From NCBI RefSeq assembly GCF_902498825.1, contig NZ_LR701458.1, positions 26,205 through 90,204 on the forward strand: a stretch of 64,000 bases of DNA, given 5' to 3'. Shown piece after piece: positions 1 to 9,903 of this stretch. A program made the translations under genes and the position numbers. Source of the DNA: Rhizobium sp. EC-SD404. Lineage in GTDB: Bacteria; Pseudomonadota; Alphaproteobacteria; Rhizobiales; Rhizobiaceae. Below the pieces are notes generated by a model, which saw only the letters and a program-made list of their open reading frames with translations, made no database searches and was not told the origin of the DNA. Position 1 is the stretch's first letter. The number at the start of each line of letters is the position of its first letter.

Positions 1-1039
1 CGAAACCAGCCCGTTGGTCGGCGTCGGATCGATGATGATCGGCGCCCCCGTGGCAAGGCTGTTCGGCGGAGGCGCAATCACGCTCATGGCGACCTCGCCA
101 TCGGCGAAGCGCACCCGCTCGATGTTGAACAGCCGATCGGTGCCTTCTGCCTCCAGCGCCCGCCCTGTGGTGGGATCGACCACCGCATCGCTGACGGTCG
201 TGTGCTCGATGGTCACGCTGCCATCGGCATTGCGTGTCGCCGTGTAGTTAGCCCGAATATCCCAGTAGACCGCGACGTCAACGTCCGTGGCGCTGCCGCC
301 ATCGACAATTTCACGCACGATCTGCAGCGTGCCCGGATTGACCTCGCGGCTGAACATGAGCTGATCGAGGGTCTTCCCGGCAAAAGCTGGCGATGCGTCC
401 GTGGTCGGAGCACCATCGACGTACTGAGACGCCAGGTACACCTTTTCGCCAAGGCCATCGGTCGTGTAATCCACCCCATTCTGAGTGAAGGCGATCCGAA
501 CGTTGAGCCACTGGTCGCCATCGATGATGTCGTTGCCGCCCATGCCACGGATCACATCGGAACCGGCGCCGCCAAGCAGGATGTCTCCCGCTTCCGTCGT
601 ATCCATCACGATCGTTTCTGTCTTGCCCGCCACCGTGACCGTTTGGCGTACGAGATGCGCGGTAAGTTCCTCAAGTCCATCAACCAGATTGAGGTTCTTG
701 GCGAGCAGCGCGTTCGAATAACTGTCGAGCGGTGCTGTCGGGTCGACCTGCGTGCCGTTGCCGTTGGCGTCATAGGCACCGATGACAACGTCACGCCCCG
801 TAAGCGTGTCGTTACCATCCCAGCCGGACAGACCTTCCACCAGATCGAAGCGATCGCGCAGGATGTTGTTCTGCTGGTTCGTGAAGATGGAGACGTTCAT
901 GTCGCTGTTGGCGGCGGTGGGGTTGTCACGATCGTCGGGATCACCCTTGTGGATTGCCCAGTCGAAGCCGGCCATGCCGTTGTTGCGCTGAATGCCGAGG
1001 CCCTGGAACATGATGTCGTCGCCGGACTCGGCATCGTAG

Positions 1040-1525
1040 TCGTTGTCGTTGCCACGGCCGTTGAGGACGTCATGGCCGATGATCGTGGAGTTGAAGAACA
1101 GTTCTGAATTTTCGCCGGCGAGCGTATCGAAGCTGTCGCCCCCCTCGAGCCAGTCGTCACCTTCGTTGCCAAGCAGGAAGCCGAAGCCGTCCCCCCCGCG
1201 TATGAAGTCGTTGCCGAGCCCGCCGGAAATGTGTTTGTCTTCGCCACCCCCGAAGATGAAGTCCTGACCTTCGCCGCCGAAGACGAGGTCGATGCCCATG
1301 CCGGGATTGATGACGTCGTTGCCTTCGTCGCCATGAATGACGTCGAATTCGCCGATATCTGAACCGCGATCGGTGATGATGTCATCGCCGGCACCGCCGA
1401 AGATGTGGTCGACGCCGAAGCCGCCTTCGAGCGTATCGTCGCCGCCTTCGCCCCAAAGCGTATCGTCGCCCGAGCCGCCGGTGATCTTGTCGGCACCGTC
1501 CGTGCCGCCGATCACGACATGCTGG
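1040..1525 (-). repeat. RTX (haemolysin-type) calcium-binding nonapeptide array
   Basis: In the post-frameshift frame there is a run of GGxGxDx(L/I/F)x units, for example GGSGDDTLW, GEGGDDTLE, GGAGDDIIT, GGLGNDFIR and GNEGDDWLE. Such units form a calcium-bound parallel beta-roll and mark type I secretion substrates. A further unit, GGAGSDVIRGMGGNDIIDG, lies near 575-510. Confidence 0.85.
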
Positions 1526-3769
1526 TCGCCGAGGAATGTGATCGAACCAGGCCCACGCTGTACGAGCGAGTTTCCGTTAGCCAGCATTCCACCAAGGACC
1601 GGATCGTCCGATTCCGGATCGGCGGAGCCGAGACCGTCGTTCCATTGCTGCGACAGGTTCATTTCGAGGATGAAGTCCGCAGTCTGGAAGGATGCACCAT
1701 TGACGTGAAGACCGCTGTGCTCGGTATCGGTGTTGCGGCGAAGCAGCTCCGCGAAGGAGTCCGCTTCCAGTTCGTTGAGCAGGTTCAAGCCTTGGACACG
1801 GCTGAGGTAGTAGAAGCGATCGCCGTCCTGAAGGCGCTCCATCTGGTTTTCGAAGACGAGTGTGAAGGTGGAGCCGAGCATGCCGCCGAACGCCATCTTG
1901 GCTTCGGCAAGGCCGCCGATCCAGAAGTCGACGTCGTTCAGGCCGCCGAGCTTGCCGCCGGCGTAGTCCCCGGTTGCATTCAGGAAGTCGAGCCGATCGG
2001 CGGGTGCTCCATCGCCGCCCAGCACCAGCTTCATGGCCGCATCGCGCTTGGCTTCGACGGTCGTCGCACTGGTGATGGTGCTGTGGGTGCCATAGGCGGC
2101 GATGAAATTGACGACCGAGAGTGGGTTCTTGATGTTGTGGGCGAAATCCGTCCAGCTCTCATAAGGCTTGAGATAGGTGTCGTTGGTCTGGGCGTAGAAC
2201 TGGGAACGGGCCTCGTTCAGCGAAGGGATCCCAGTTTCACGGGCACGCGCCATGTTGAGGGCCGCAAGGTCGAGCGGCAGGCCGACGAGGTTGTTGCGCA
2301 ACGCATCGGTCATGAACTCGTCGATTTCGTTGCCGCGCTGGCGGCCCATGCCGCGCAGGATCGCGCCGGCCGCTTCTTCGGCATTCGTGCCGTAGCTTCG
2401 AAGAGAACCGGGTTGAGAAACGCTTCGATAAGGCCTGGATCGTCGCGGTTGGCAGCGTCGCCGCCGATGCCGAACACATCGACCTTTTCGTTCAACATCG
2501 AGTGGCCGAAGCGATAGACGACCTGCGCGAATTCCTGGCTGATCGCAGGATCGATGTCGATCGAGTTGGAGAAGAGGAATGCATCGACCTGCGGAGCGAC
2601 CGCACGGGCGAACTCTTCGAAGACGAGATGCTGGTAGACCATTTCGGTCGAGAAGCGTGATGCCTGGAACAGCCGCTCACCATCCCACACGAGATCGGCG
2701 CCGGCTGTCGGCAGTGCCGTCAGCTTGTGGCCGTCGAGCAGCCATTCATTGATGAAGGCGAGATCGTTCGAAGCAAGAACCGTCGCCTTGATCTCGTCCA
2801 CTTGGCGGTTGTGTTCGCCATGGAACACGGTGTGGATCGAGGTGAGGGCGATGTTCTCGTTGCCGCGCCCGTCGCCGACGATGAAGTGTCGATCGAGAAG
2901 CTCGTTGTCGTAGGCCACTTTGTTGAACCGACCATCGACGCCGATCGCGTTGCCGGTATCCGTGTCGGTATCCGGCTGTACAACGATGTTCGGTGTCGAC
3001 GGGCTGCCATCATGATCGTAGGTCGTCCCAGGCGCCGCATTATGCGCGATGTCGTTCAGGAATGCCCGGCCCGCAGAAGCGAAGGAGAAGGCGACGCTCG
3101 CGCCAGCTGGCACAGTGATGCCTGCGGCTGCAAGATCGGCAAGGGTGAGTTCGGAGGGATGCAGGCCACCGGCATGACCTTCCTTGACGAAGGCGGTGCG
3201 GCCAACGACCGCGCCGTTGACGGTGAAGGTCACGCCAATAGTTGCCATTGCGAAGCCGTTCGGGCCGCGCATGAACTCGCCATAGAGATCGGTCGCTAGG
3301 AGTGGCACGCTGTTGACGTCAGCATCCTTCAACTCGATGCCGAGCATGGTCTGTGCCTGTGCCTTGACGTCGGCCCAGGTGGGCGGGCCGCCGGCTTCGC
3401 CTTCCAGCATGTCACCGGTTGAAACGGCTCTGCCGTTCACCGATGCGTATTCCCTGAGGAACGTCTGGTGCGAGGCATTGGAGGTGTAGACCTGGTTCAG
3501 GTCGATCCACGGCGTCGTCTCATTGGCGTTTTCGCGGATGTCGTCGGCCGTGCCGAGCCTGCCATCGGGGCCAGGCTGGTTGGTCGCACGCGTCAGCACC
3601 ATGAAATTGGTCGGACCCTGGCCGTAGAGCGGGTCGTCCGGATGGAGCGGGATCAGAACCTGGCCGCTTCCGCCCTTGGTCGTCAGGTCGAGACCGTGAT
3701 CGAAGAACTGGCCGAAGATCGTGAAGAAGCCGTTATAGGGCGCCGTGTCGCCAAGGTCGGCCGAGACGT

Positions 3770-4630
3770 TCGGGATGAGTACATTGATGCCATCCATCTG
3801 GACGCCATGCGACGTGACGAGGTCGATAACGGCCTGGTCTGCCGCATCCGCGGCAGCCTGGGCGGCGGTGGTCGCTGCCGTGCCGGTCGGGATGGCCGCG
3901 AGGTCGGCCACAGCCTCGGTGAGGGCGGCTTCAGCGGCGGTCAGCGCAGTCGTTGCGGTAGCCAGAGCGGCAGTGGCCTGGGCAAGCGCCAGTTCGGCGG
4001 AAGAGACGGTCGCCTGGGCACCGCTTACTGCTGCGGCCAGCAAAGCTTGCGTCGCGATTGCGGCCTGCAGCGTCGACAAGGCGGTGGCATGGGTCGACTG
4101 TGCCGCGACCAGCGTCTGGTCGGCGGACTGATCGGCATCGACAGCTTGCGCATAGGCAAGAGCCGCGTCGTCACGAGCTTCGTCCGCGGCTGCATAGGCG
4201 GCGGCGTTCGCGGTATTTGGTGCAAGCTGGAAAGCATCCAGCGCGGCCTGGGCAGATGCTTCCGCAATGGCCAATTCTGCGAAAGACACGTTCTTTGCGT
4301 CTTCGGTTACGATTGCGGCATCCTGCGCGGTGCTGAGCGCAGCCAGAGCTACCGCGGCGGCATCTTGCGCGACGGTCACTTCTCCGGCTTGTAGATCGCG
4401 CGCAGCTATCGCGTCCTGCAGCACCTGCTGCGCTGCAGCCAGATTGGTCTCTGCCGTCGTCTCGGACGCCAGCGCCAGATCATATGCCGATTGGGCTGAG
4501 GCTTCATCGGCGGTCGCCGCGTTGACGATCGCCTGTGCCGCTGCGACCGCAGCGTCGGCGGTCTCATCAGCGGCAGCAACGGCATCATGCGCTGCCTCGG
4601 CGGCGGCGAGCAGGCTCTGCACCTGCTGGA
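3770..4630 (-). repeat. Alanine-rich predicted coiled-coil segment inside the peroxidase
   Basis: Roughly 285 codons are dominated by Ala with Glu, Asp, Gln, Thr and Leu, in heptad-like runs such as AAAEAAHDAVAAADETA. It contains no Cys and almost no aromatics. It sits between the short N-terminal peroxidase segment and the distal-histidine motif, so it looks like an inserted stalk rather than part of the catalytic fold. Confidence 0.7.
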
Positions 4631-5135
4631 CGATCGCCAGTGCAGGCCCGCCGGTGATCCCTTCGACCGCCAGCGCCGCCATGAGTGCAGCGGGGTTCTT
4701 GAGCGTTTGATCAGCAACCAGGTTGGAAATCACGCGCGGCTGGGAATCGTATACGATGCCATTCGGCTGCGTATAGGATGTCGGCGCACCGGCCGGCGTG
4801 CCAGGCGCATGGAGACCAGCCGGTGACCCTTCGGCGGGACGGAAAACGGGATCGAGCAACCGGTCCATCATCTGGCCGGACGAGCCGAGCAGTTCGCCGC
4901 CCGGCGTGAAATTGTTGAAGCTGCCGTCGACCGTGCGCAAGCCGAAAGGCATCAAGCCGGCCTGCGCCTGGCCAACTACGCCGCCTGGTGTGCCGCCAGC
5001 GCCATTGACGAGCGCCGAGAGCTTGGCGGCAATATCCGCAGGCGTGTCGTTGGCATCGATAGCGGCGCTATGTGCTTCCGAGATCTTGATCTGTTTCAGG
5101 ATGAATTCCAGATCGTGTTGAACCAGCTTGACCAT

Positions 5136-5535
5136 CGTATCCTCCTCGCGAGCACAGAGCTCCGGTTGTTCGGGTCGAGAGGAGACAAAGCGGGGCCGTC
5201 GGCAGAATGGCGTCCATCCTGACCCGTCGGAGTTCCCTTAGAGTTGGCTTGCCCCGCCGCTCTCGGTTCTCGAAGTGAGGTGAGGATAGGCCGGGCGATC
5301 AATCCGCGTAACGCCTGATCGTCCGGCTGATCGGGTAGCGCTTCGTAGGAGTGCAACTCAGGCGTTTGTGCCGCGGCAGGCGTGACCGAGGCCATGGATG
5401 GACCATGGACCTAGTCTATGTTCGACCATGGACCGCTTGCGGAACCGGAGACTTCAGGGCTTTCTTCTCCTCGGATCATTGGTGGCGAGGCGAAAAGCGT
5501 CTTGCGACCATGGATTTTTGGCCTTGGGGTCGACC
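5136..5535. other. Divergent intergenic region with GACCATG repeats
   Basis: This 400-base gap separates the divergent peroxidase and histidine kinase genes and must hold both promoters. The half next to the kinase carries copies of GACCATGGACC at 5401-5411 and 5424-5434, GACCATGGA at 5506-5514 and GACCATG at 5532-5538, the last containing the chosen kinase start codon. No clear promoter boxes or small gene were identified. Confidence 0.5.
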
Positions 5536-6897
5536 ATGCTGGTACTGGATGCCGATATAGCAAGGCGCTTTGCGCTGTTTGGCGGCGCCGTCGTCATTGC
5601 GACCACGGCGCTGGTCGGCTGGATGAGCACGACGCTGATCACCCGGAACGTCCTGGGCACGGCCGCGTCGTCGACTGCGCTCTTCGTCGACAGCATCGTC
5701 ACGCCGCACGTGCAGGATCTTGCCAACGCTTCGATCCTTCAAGAGACCGCAATCGAAGTCCTGGATCGCACCTTTCTCGATCCTGCGCTGCGCGATCGTT
5801 TCCCCTTCATCGAGATCTGGAAGGCCGACGGCACGATCGCCTATTCGAACCACCGCGAAATGATCGGCAAAACTTACCCGCCGCCGCCCAGCCTTGCAGT
5901 GGCATTCGCAGGTGAAATCGCCTCCGACTTCACCGATCTGAGGGCGCAGGAACATACGGCGCGCCATTTCAACGAGGAATATCTGGAAATCTACACACCG
6001 ATTCGCGATCTTGGCGGCGGAACGATCATCGCCGTAGCGGAAATTCACGAAAGCGCGGAAGCGGTGCGGCAGGAACTGGATTTTGCGACGCGGCGCAACT
6101 GGGCACTCGTCGTCACCCTGGCGTTCCTCGTCATGGCCGGGTTGTTGACCGTCGTGATGCGCGGCAACGCGATCATTCGTGCCCAGCAGCGCGGGCTTGT
6201 CGAGCGTATCGAGGAAACGGAGCGCGCCCTGGACGAAGTGCGCCGACTGAAGGATGCGGTGCAATCGGCAACGGCTCGCCTCGTCGAACGCGAAGAAAAG
6301 GCCTACAGGCGCATCGGCGCGGATCTGCATGACGGACCGGCCCAACTGATCAGCTATTCGACGTTGAAACTCGAGCAGATCAGACGCGCGAGGTCGATCG
6401 CCGAGCGCTCGGCGATGATCGAAGACGTCGAGCGGGCACTTGTCGAAGCCGTTGGCGAAATCCGCAACATGTCGCAAGGCCTCGTCTTGCCGGACCTCGA
6501 TCGGATGCCGGTGCCGAAATTGATCGACGCGGCTATCGGCGCCCATGAGGAGCGGACGGGAAGCACGGTCGACCGGTTCATCACCATCGACGATCCGGTG
6601 CTGTCGCGATCATTCAAGATCTGCGTCTATCGTTTCCTGCAGGAAGCGCTCTGGAACGTTCATCGCCACGCGCCTGGAACGGCAACCACGGCCTGTTGCG
6701 ATATCGATGCCGAGACGGTGCGCGTCAGCGTGTCGAACCTGCCAGAAGAGAACAGCGCATCTTGGGACGGCCGCCCCGGTCTCGGTATTTCCGGTCTGAA
6801 GGAGCGCGTCGAAAGCCTGGGCGGAACCTTCACGATTGCCCATGACGGACATACGCCGACGAAACTCGAAATGACCTTGCTGAAAGAGAATGTCTAA
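5536..6897 (+). CDS. Membrane sensor histidine kinase, NarL/DegS-type (HisKA_3)
   Basis: A 453-residue two-component sensor. The first membrane helix (about residues 11-31) and the second (about 193-213) enclose a periplasmic sensing domain of roughly 160 residues. A short coiled linker leads to the HisKA_3 dimerisation box DLHDGPAQL with the phospho-accepting His near residue 265, then an ATPase domain with the N-box (QEALWNVHRHA) and GLGISGLKERV. The start at 5536 puts the first helix close to the N terminus; an in-frame ATG at 5398 would add 46 residues that do not look like a signal. The stop overlaps the next start by one base, so the response regulator is its partner. Divergence from the peroxidase suggests, without proof, that the pair controls it. 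The ligand is unknown. Confidence 0.88.
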   Translation: MLVLDADIARRFALFGGAVVIATTALVGWMSTTLITRNVLGTAASSTALFVDSIVTPHVQDLANASILQETAIEVLDRTFLDPALRDRFPFIEIWKADGTIAYSNHREMIGKTYPPPPSLAVAFAGEIASDFTDLRAQEHTARHFNEEYLEIYTPIRDLGGGTIIAVAEIHESAEAVRQELDFATRRNWALVVTLAFLVMAGLLTVVMRGNAIIRAQQRGLVERIEETERALDEVRRLKDAVQSATARLVEREEKAYRRIGADLHDGPAQLISYSTLKLEQIRRARSIAERSAMIEDVERALVEAVGEIRNMSQGLVLPDLDRMPVPKLIDAAIGAHEERTGSTVDRFITIDDPVLSRSFKICVYRFLQEALWNVHRHAPGTATTACCDIDAETVRVSVSNLPEENSASWDGRPGLGISGLKERVESLGGTFTIAHDGHTPTKLEMTLLKENV

Positions 6898-7565
6898 TGG
6901 CCAGATCGGTTTCCGTTATCGTCGTCGACGATCACTCCATCTTCCGGGCCGGGGTGGTCCAATCGCTGTCGCTGGATCCGCAGATCCGCGTCGTTGCGGA
7001 AGGAAGCTCCGCCGACGAAGCCGAGGAACTGGCCGGAAGGCTGCGGCCCGATATAGCGCTCATCGACGTCTCCATGCCGGGAGGCGGCATCGAGGCCGCA
7101 CGGGCGATCACGCGGATGGTGCCGGAAACCAAGGTGGTCATGTTGACCGTCTCTGAGAACGACGACGATGTTTTCGATGCGGTGGAGGCAGGTGCTATCG
7201 GATACATCCTCAAGGGCACTTCCGCCCGCGACCTTATTTCCGCAGTCCAGAGTGTCGCCTCCGGCCAGACGCATATGGCGCCGAAGCTCGCCTTAGCGCT
7301 TTTGGCGCGAGCACGGCGGCGCGACCAGATCGATCCGCAATGGGTGGCGCTCGAAAGTCTGACGCCGCGCGAGCGCTCCGTACTCAGCCTCGTCGCCAGG
7401 GGGCTCAGCAACCGGGAAGTGGCGGCGACGCTTCAGGTCGGAGAAAAGGCGGTCAAATCCCATCTCACCGGCATTTTCGGCAAACTCAAGGTGCGCAATC
7501 GCACCGAAGCAAGCCTCATCGCCAAGGCCTACGAAAAGCAGATAGCCCAGTGGCACGCGGGCTGA
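6897..7565 (+). CDS. Response regulator, NarL/FixJ family (REC plus LuxR HTH)
   Basis: A 222-residue regulator translationally coupled to the kinase through a TAATG overlap. The receiver domain (about 1-125) has the acidic pair DD at 11-12, the phosphorylated Asp57 in ALIDVSMPG, and a conserved Lys in GYILKGTS. The C-terminal LuxR-type helix-turn-helix (about 155-215) is typical: LTPRERSVLSLVARGLSNREVA followed by VKSHLTGIFGKLKVRNRTEA. It should bind DNA when phosphorylated by the kinase. The repeated GACCATG elements upstream of the operon are a candidate target, which is inference only. Confidence 0.9.
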   Translation: MARSVSVIVVDDHSIFRAGVVQSLSLDPQIRVVAEGSSADEAEELAGRLRPDIALIDVSMPGGGIEAARAITRMVPETKVVMLTVSENDDDVFDAVEAGAIGYILKGTSARDLISAVQSVASGQTHMAPKLALALLARARRRDQIDPQWVALESLTPRERSVLSLVARGLSNREVAATLQVGEKAVKSHLTGIFGKLKVRNRTEASLIAKAYEKQIAQWHAG

Positions 7566-7586
7566 AGTCTGCGCGCCGTGCCCGGC

Positions 7587-7937
7587 TCAATGCCGCAGGA
7601 TCTTCGTCATCGCCTTGCCCTTGGCCAGTTCGTCGATCAATTTGTCCAGATAGCGGATCTTCTGCATTAGCGGATCTTCGACCGCTTCCACACGCACGCC
7701 GCAGACCACGCCGGTGATGAGCGTGCTGTTCGGATTGAAAGCGGGCGCCTGCGCAAAGAATGAGGTGAAGTCGGTTTCCAGTTCGATTTGCCTTTCCAGC
7801 CCGGCCTGGTCGTAACCGGTGAGCCAGCGGATCACCTGATCGACCTCATCCTTCGTGCGCTGCTTGCGTTCGGCCTTCTGCACGTAAAGCGGATAGACCT
7901 TGGAAAACTTCATCGCAAAGACGCGGTCGTTGGACAT
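7587..7937 (-). CDS. DUF2200 family protein
   Basis: A 116-residue cytosolic protein of unknown function. It carries the features of DUF2200 along its whole length: [21 protein letters not shown] near the N terminus, [13 protein letters not shown] in the middle, and [11 protein letters not shown] and [17 protein letters not shown] at the C terminus. The ATG at 7937 is preferred over one six bases upstream because GAGGA lies six bases before it. It converges on the response regulator, ending 22 bases from that gene's stop. There is no obvious functional link to neighbours. Confidence 0.85.
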   Translation of the reverse strand: MSNDRVFAMKFSKVYPLYVQKAERKQRTKDEVDQVIRWLTGYDQAGLERQIELETDFTSFFAQAPAFNPNSTLITGVVCGVRVEAVEDPLMQKIRYLDKLIDELAKGKAMTKILRH

Positions 7938-8041
7938 CGACATTCCTCGTTCAGATGGCGCGGAGACCATGCGCGCCGGATGACGAACACCAGAATAAAC
8001 GGAAATCGACGACGAATGCACCCCCCAGTCGGCGAACGGGA

Positions 8042-8989
8042 TCAGGCGATGGCGCCGTTGAATTCATCCGCCGTCATTCCGGCAGGGATTGCAGCAGCAT
8101 CGCGCGCGTAGCGGGCCGGGGAAACGCCGACGCCGCGCATGAAGGCGACGCTGAATGCGCTTGCCGACCGATAGCCCACCTGACGGGCGATCTCGCCGAC
8201 GCTTCCCTCGCGCCTGCGCAACAGATCCTTGGCGAGCGCCAGGCGCCATGCCTTCAGGTACTCCATCGGCGCCATTCCCACCTCGTCCTGGAAGCGCTCA
8301 TGGAATCCCGAGCGCGACAGGGCGGCTTCGCGTGCCAGTTCTGCGACCGTCCACCCACGTCCGGGCTTGGCATGCATGCTTCTGATCGCCACGGCCAGCC
8401 GATCGTCCGAAAGTCCGCGCAACAATCCAGGCGCGTCGCCAAGATCAGCGGCCGATCGCAGCGCCTCTATGAGGAGCACTTCCAGCAGATGCTGCAAAAC
8501 CACGTCGCGCCCCGGCTTGTTGTCCACGGCCTCCTCACCAAGCAATTGCATCAGCATTGCGAGCCGATGCTCGCCTCGCACCACGACGAGTTCAGGCAGG
8601 AGCGACGACAGCAACGTCGCATCGTCTGATTGGAACATGCAGTAGCCGACCAGCGCCCGCATATCGATCGGGCCGTCGATGCTGCCGACCCTATAGCCGC
8701 CCCCGGGGAGGATGATGGGATCGACCACCATGTCGTTATCGGCGCTGGGGGCCTCGCTCCACATCATGAAGTCCCGGGCAGAGGGAATGAGGATGAAATC
8801 GCCTGCGTCGACGACCACTTCGCCATTTCTCGGATCGCTGTAACGCAGGCTGCCCATGATCACGGCGACATAGTAGGGATTGGGCGATTGCGTCCGTCGC
8901 ACGCGCCAGGGACCAGAGCCGGTGACGCATTTCGAGAAGGGCGCGCCCGGTTGCAGCAGGCCGACGATTTGCGCGAGTGGATCCGCCAT
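8042..8989 (-). CDS. AraC family transcriptional regulator with N-terminal cupin
   Basis: A 315-residue regulator. The N-terminal half is the cupin sensing domain typical of this group (begins [18 protein letters not shown] and includes [15 protein letters not shown]). The last about 100 residues hold two helix-turn-helix units, with [21 protein letters not shown] and [17 protein letters not shown]. The start at 8989 agrees with related proteins and leaves a 96-base gap before the divergent SDR gene; an in-frame ATG at 9070 would place the operator-like repeats inside coding sequence. It probably controls the SDR gene and itself through the repeats at 8991-9038. Confidence 0.88.
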   Translation of the reverse strand: MADPLAQIVGLLQPGAPFSKCVTGSGPWRVRRTQSPNPYYVAVIMGSLRYSDPRNGEVVVDAGDFILIPSARDFMMWSEAPSADNDMVVDPIILPGGGYRVGSIDGPIDMRALVGYCMFQSDDATLLSSLLPELVVVRGEHRLAMLMQLLGEEAVDNKPGRDVVLQHLLEVLLIEALRSAADLGDAPGLLRGLSDDRLAVAIRSMHAKPGRGWTVAELAREAALSRSGFHERFQDEVGMAPMEYLKAWRLALAKDLLRRREGSVGEIARQVGYRSASAFSVAFMRGVGVSPARYARDAAAIPAGMTADEFNGAIA

Positions 8990-8990
8990 T

Positions 8991-9038
8991 CTGGACGCTT
9001 TCGAAAGTTTGCTGGACGTTTGAATATAGAACGTCCAG
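8991..9038. promoter_or_regulatory. Candidate AraC operator between araC-type gene and SDR
   Basis: Two direct copies, CTGGACGCTT (8991-9000) and CTGGACGTTT (9012-9021), lie exactly 21 bases apart, two helical turns, a common spacing for AraC half-sites. The second also forms a perfect inverted pair with AACGTCCAG at 9030-9038. The first copy sits immediately upstream of the regulator start, which would suit autorepression. Confidence 0.6.
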
Positions 9039-9085
9039 TCATCCGTGGCCATCTCCTGTTTTCCACTCAAGAACAGGACCTAGTC

Positions 9086-9844
9086 ATGACTGAGAACAAG
9101 CGCATCGCACTCGTTACGGGTGCAAACCAGGGCATCGGGCTTCAGATCGCAAAAGACCTTGCCGCCGACGGCCTTACTGTCTTGCTCGCCTCGCGTAACC
9201 TCGACCGGGGCAACGCCGCGGCCGAGACGATCGATGGCGATGTCCACCCGATCCAGCTCGACGTGACCGAGGAGGCTTCGATCCGTTCAGCCGTCAAGCA
9301 GGTCGAGGACAAGTTCGGCCGCCTCGATATTCTCATCAATAACGCTGCCATTTCCCGCGCCAACGGCGAGCAGTCGGAAACGATGCAGGACTATATCAAA
9401 CGCTCGCGCGCGACGGTGATTGACGTCGATGAGGTGAGGACCATCTGGGAAACGAATGTCTTCGGCGTTCTCGCCGTCACTCAGGCATTCGTCCCCCTGC
9501 TGCGCAAATCGGAAGCCGCGCGCATCGTCAACGTGTCTAGCGGCCTCGGCTCGCTCGCAGTCAATGCCGCGCCCCATCCGCACCGTGCGACGTTCAACCC
9601 CGGCTACGGCGCGTCGAAGACCGCACTGAACGCGATCACGTTGGCATTTGCCATCGACCTCGAGGCGGAGAACATCAAGGTCAACGCCGTCACCCCCGGT
9701 TACACCAGCACCGCGCTCAACAATTACGAAGGCAACGAAACCGTCGAGCAGGGGGCCGCTGAAGCCGTGCGCGTCGCGCTTCTCGGCAGCGACGGCCCTA
9801 CGGGCACCTTTACGGGATCGGTCAACGAAGCCTATCCCTGGTGA
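9086..9844 (+). CDS. Short-chain dehydrogenase/reductase (classical SDR)
   Basis: A 252-residue NAD(P)-dependent oxidoreductase. It shows the cofactor motif TGANQGIG (about residues 12-19), NNAA, the catalytic Ser in VNVSSG and the YGASK active-site pair. An insert after NNAAISRANG (about residues 95-115) is longer than in many SDRs and resembles the carbonyl-reductase-like branch. It is divergent from the AraC-type gene and is presumably its target. The substrate cannot be told from sequence. A terminator hairpin follows at 9854. Confidence 0.85.
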   Translation: MTENKRIALVTGANQGIGLQIAKDLAADGLTVLLASRNLDRGNAAAETIDGDVHPIQLDVTEEASIRSAVKQVEDKFGRLDILINNAAISRANGEQSETMQDYIKRSRATVIDVDEVRTIWETNVFGVLAVTQAFVPLLRKSEAARIVNVSSGLGSLAVNAAPHPHRATFNPGYGASKTALNAITLAFAIDLEAENIKVNAVTPGYTSTALNNYEGNETVEQGAAEAVRVALLGSDGPTGTFTGSVNEAYPW

Positions 9845-9853
9845 TCTCATCAG

Positions 9854-9886
9854 GATCCGCCGGCTCAAGGTCGGCGGATCGCTTTT
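9854..9886 (+). terminator. Intrinsic terminator after the SDR gene
   Basis: A perfect 9-base stem, GATCCGCCG at 9854-9862 and CGGCGGATC at 9872-9880, with a 9-base loop is followed by GCTTTT. It lies 10 bases beyond the SDR stop and before the ribosome site of the next gene. Confidence 0.65.
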
Positions 9887-9903
9887 GAATATCGGAGGGC
9901 AGC

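Larger units (their letters stand above)
1..5135 (-). pseudogene. Animal-type haem peroxidase with RTX calcium-binding repeats (MopA-like), frameshifted, 3' end outside window
   Basis: The frame starts at 5135 behind a GAGGAGG ribosome site. Reading down the minus strand it shows an N-terminal peroxidase segment, an Ala-rich coil (about residues 170-455), GQFFDHGLD with the distal histidine (about residue 478) and IHTVFHGEHN with the proximal histidine (about residue 768). Near 2396 the frame breaks: the first frame runs into unrelated sequence and stops at 2310, while the adjacent frame continues the family with LRGMGRQRGNEIDEF, ALNMARARETGIP and RLQDGDRFYYL. One base appears missing. After it come GGxGxDxxx RTX nonapeptides (about 1520-1040, again near 575-510), as in secreted type I substrates. 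Family knowledge: RTX animal haem peroxidases such as Aurantimonas MopA oxidise Mn(II) outside the cell. Whether this is a true pseudogene or a sequence error cannot be decided here; the remaining frame to base 1 is open. Confidence 0.85.

Noticed and set aside
202-2517. Long plus-strand open frames (about 301 and 370 codons)
   Set aside because: They are antisense to the RTX part of the peroxidase; the minus frame has clear family motifs, the plus frames none.
5398-5535. Upstream start adding 46 residues to the histidine kinase
   Set aside because: The extension has no signal-like or conserved sequence; the ATG at 5536 places the first membrane helix normally.
8630-9085. N-terminal extension of the SDR back to 8630
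   Set aside because: It is antisense to the AraC-type gene; the SDR cofactor motif begins just after the ATG at 9086.
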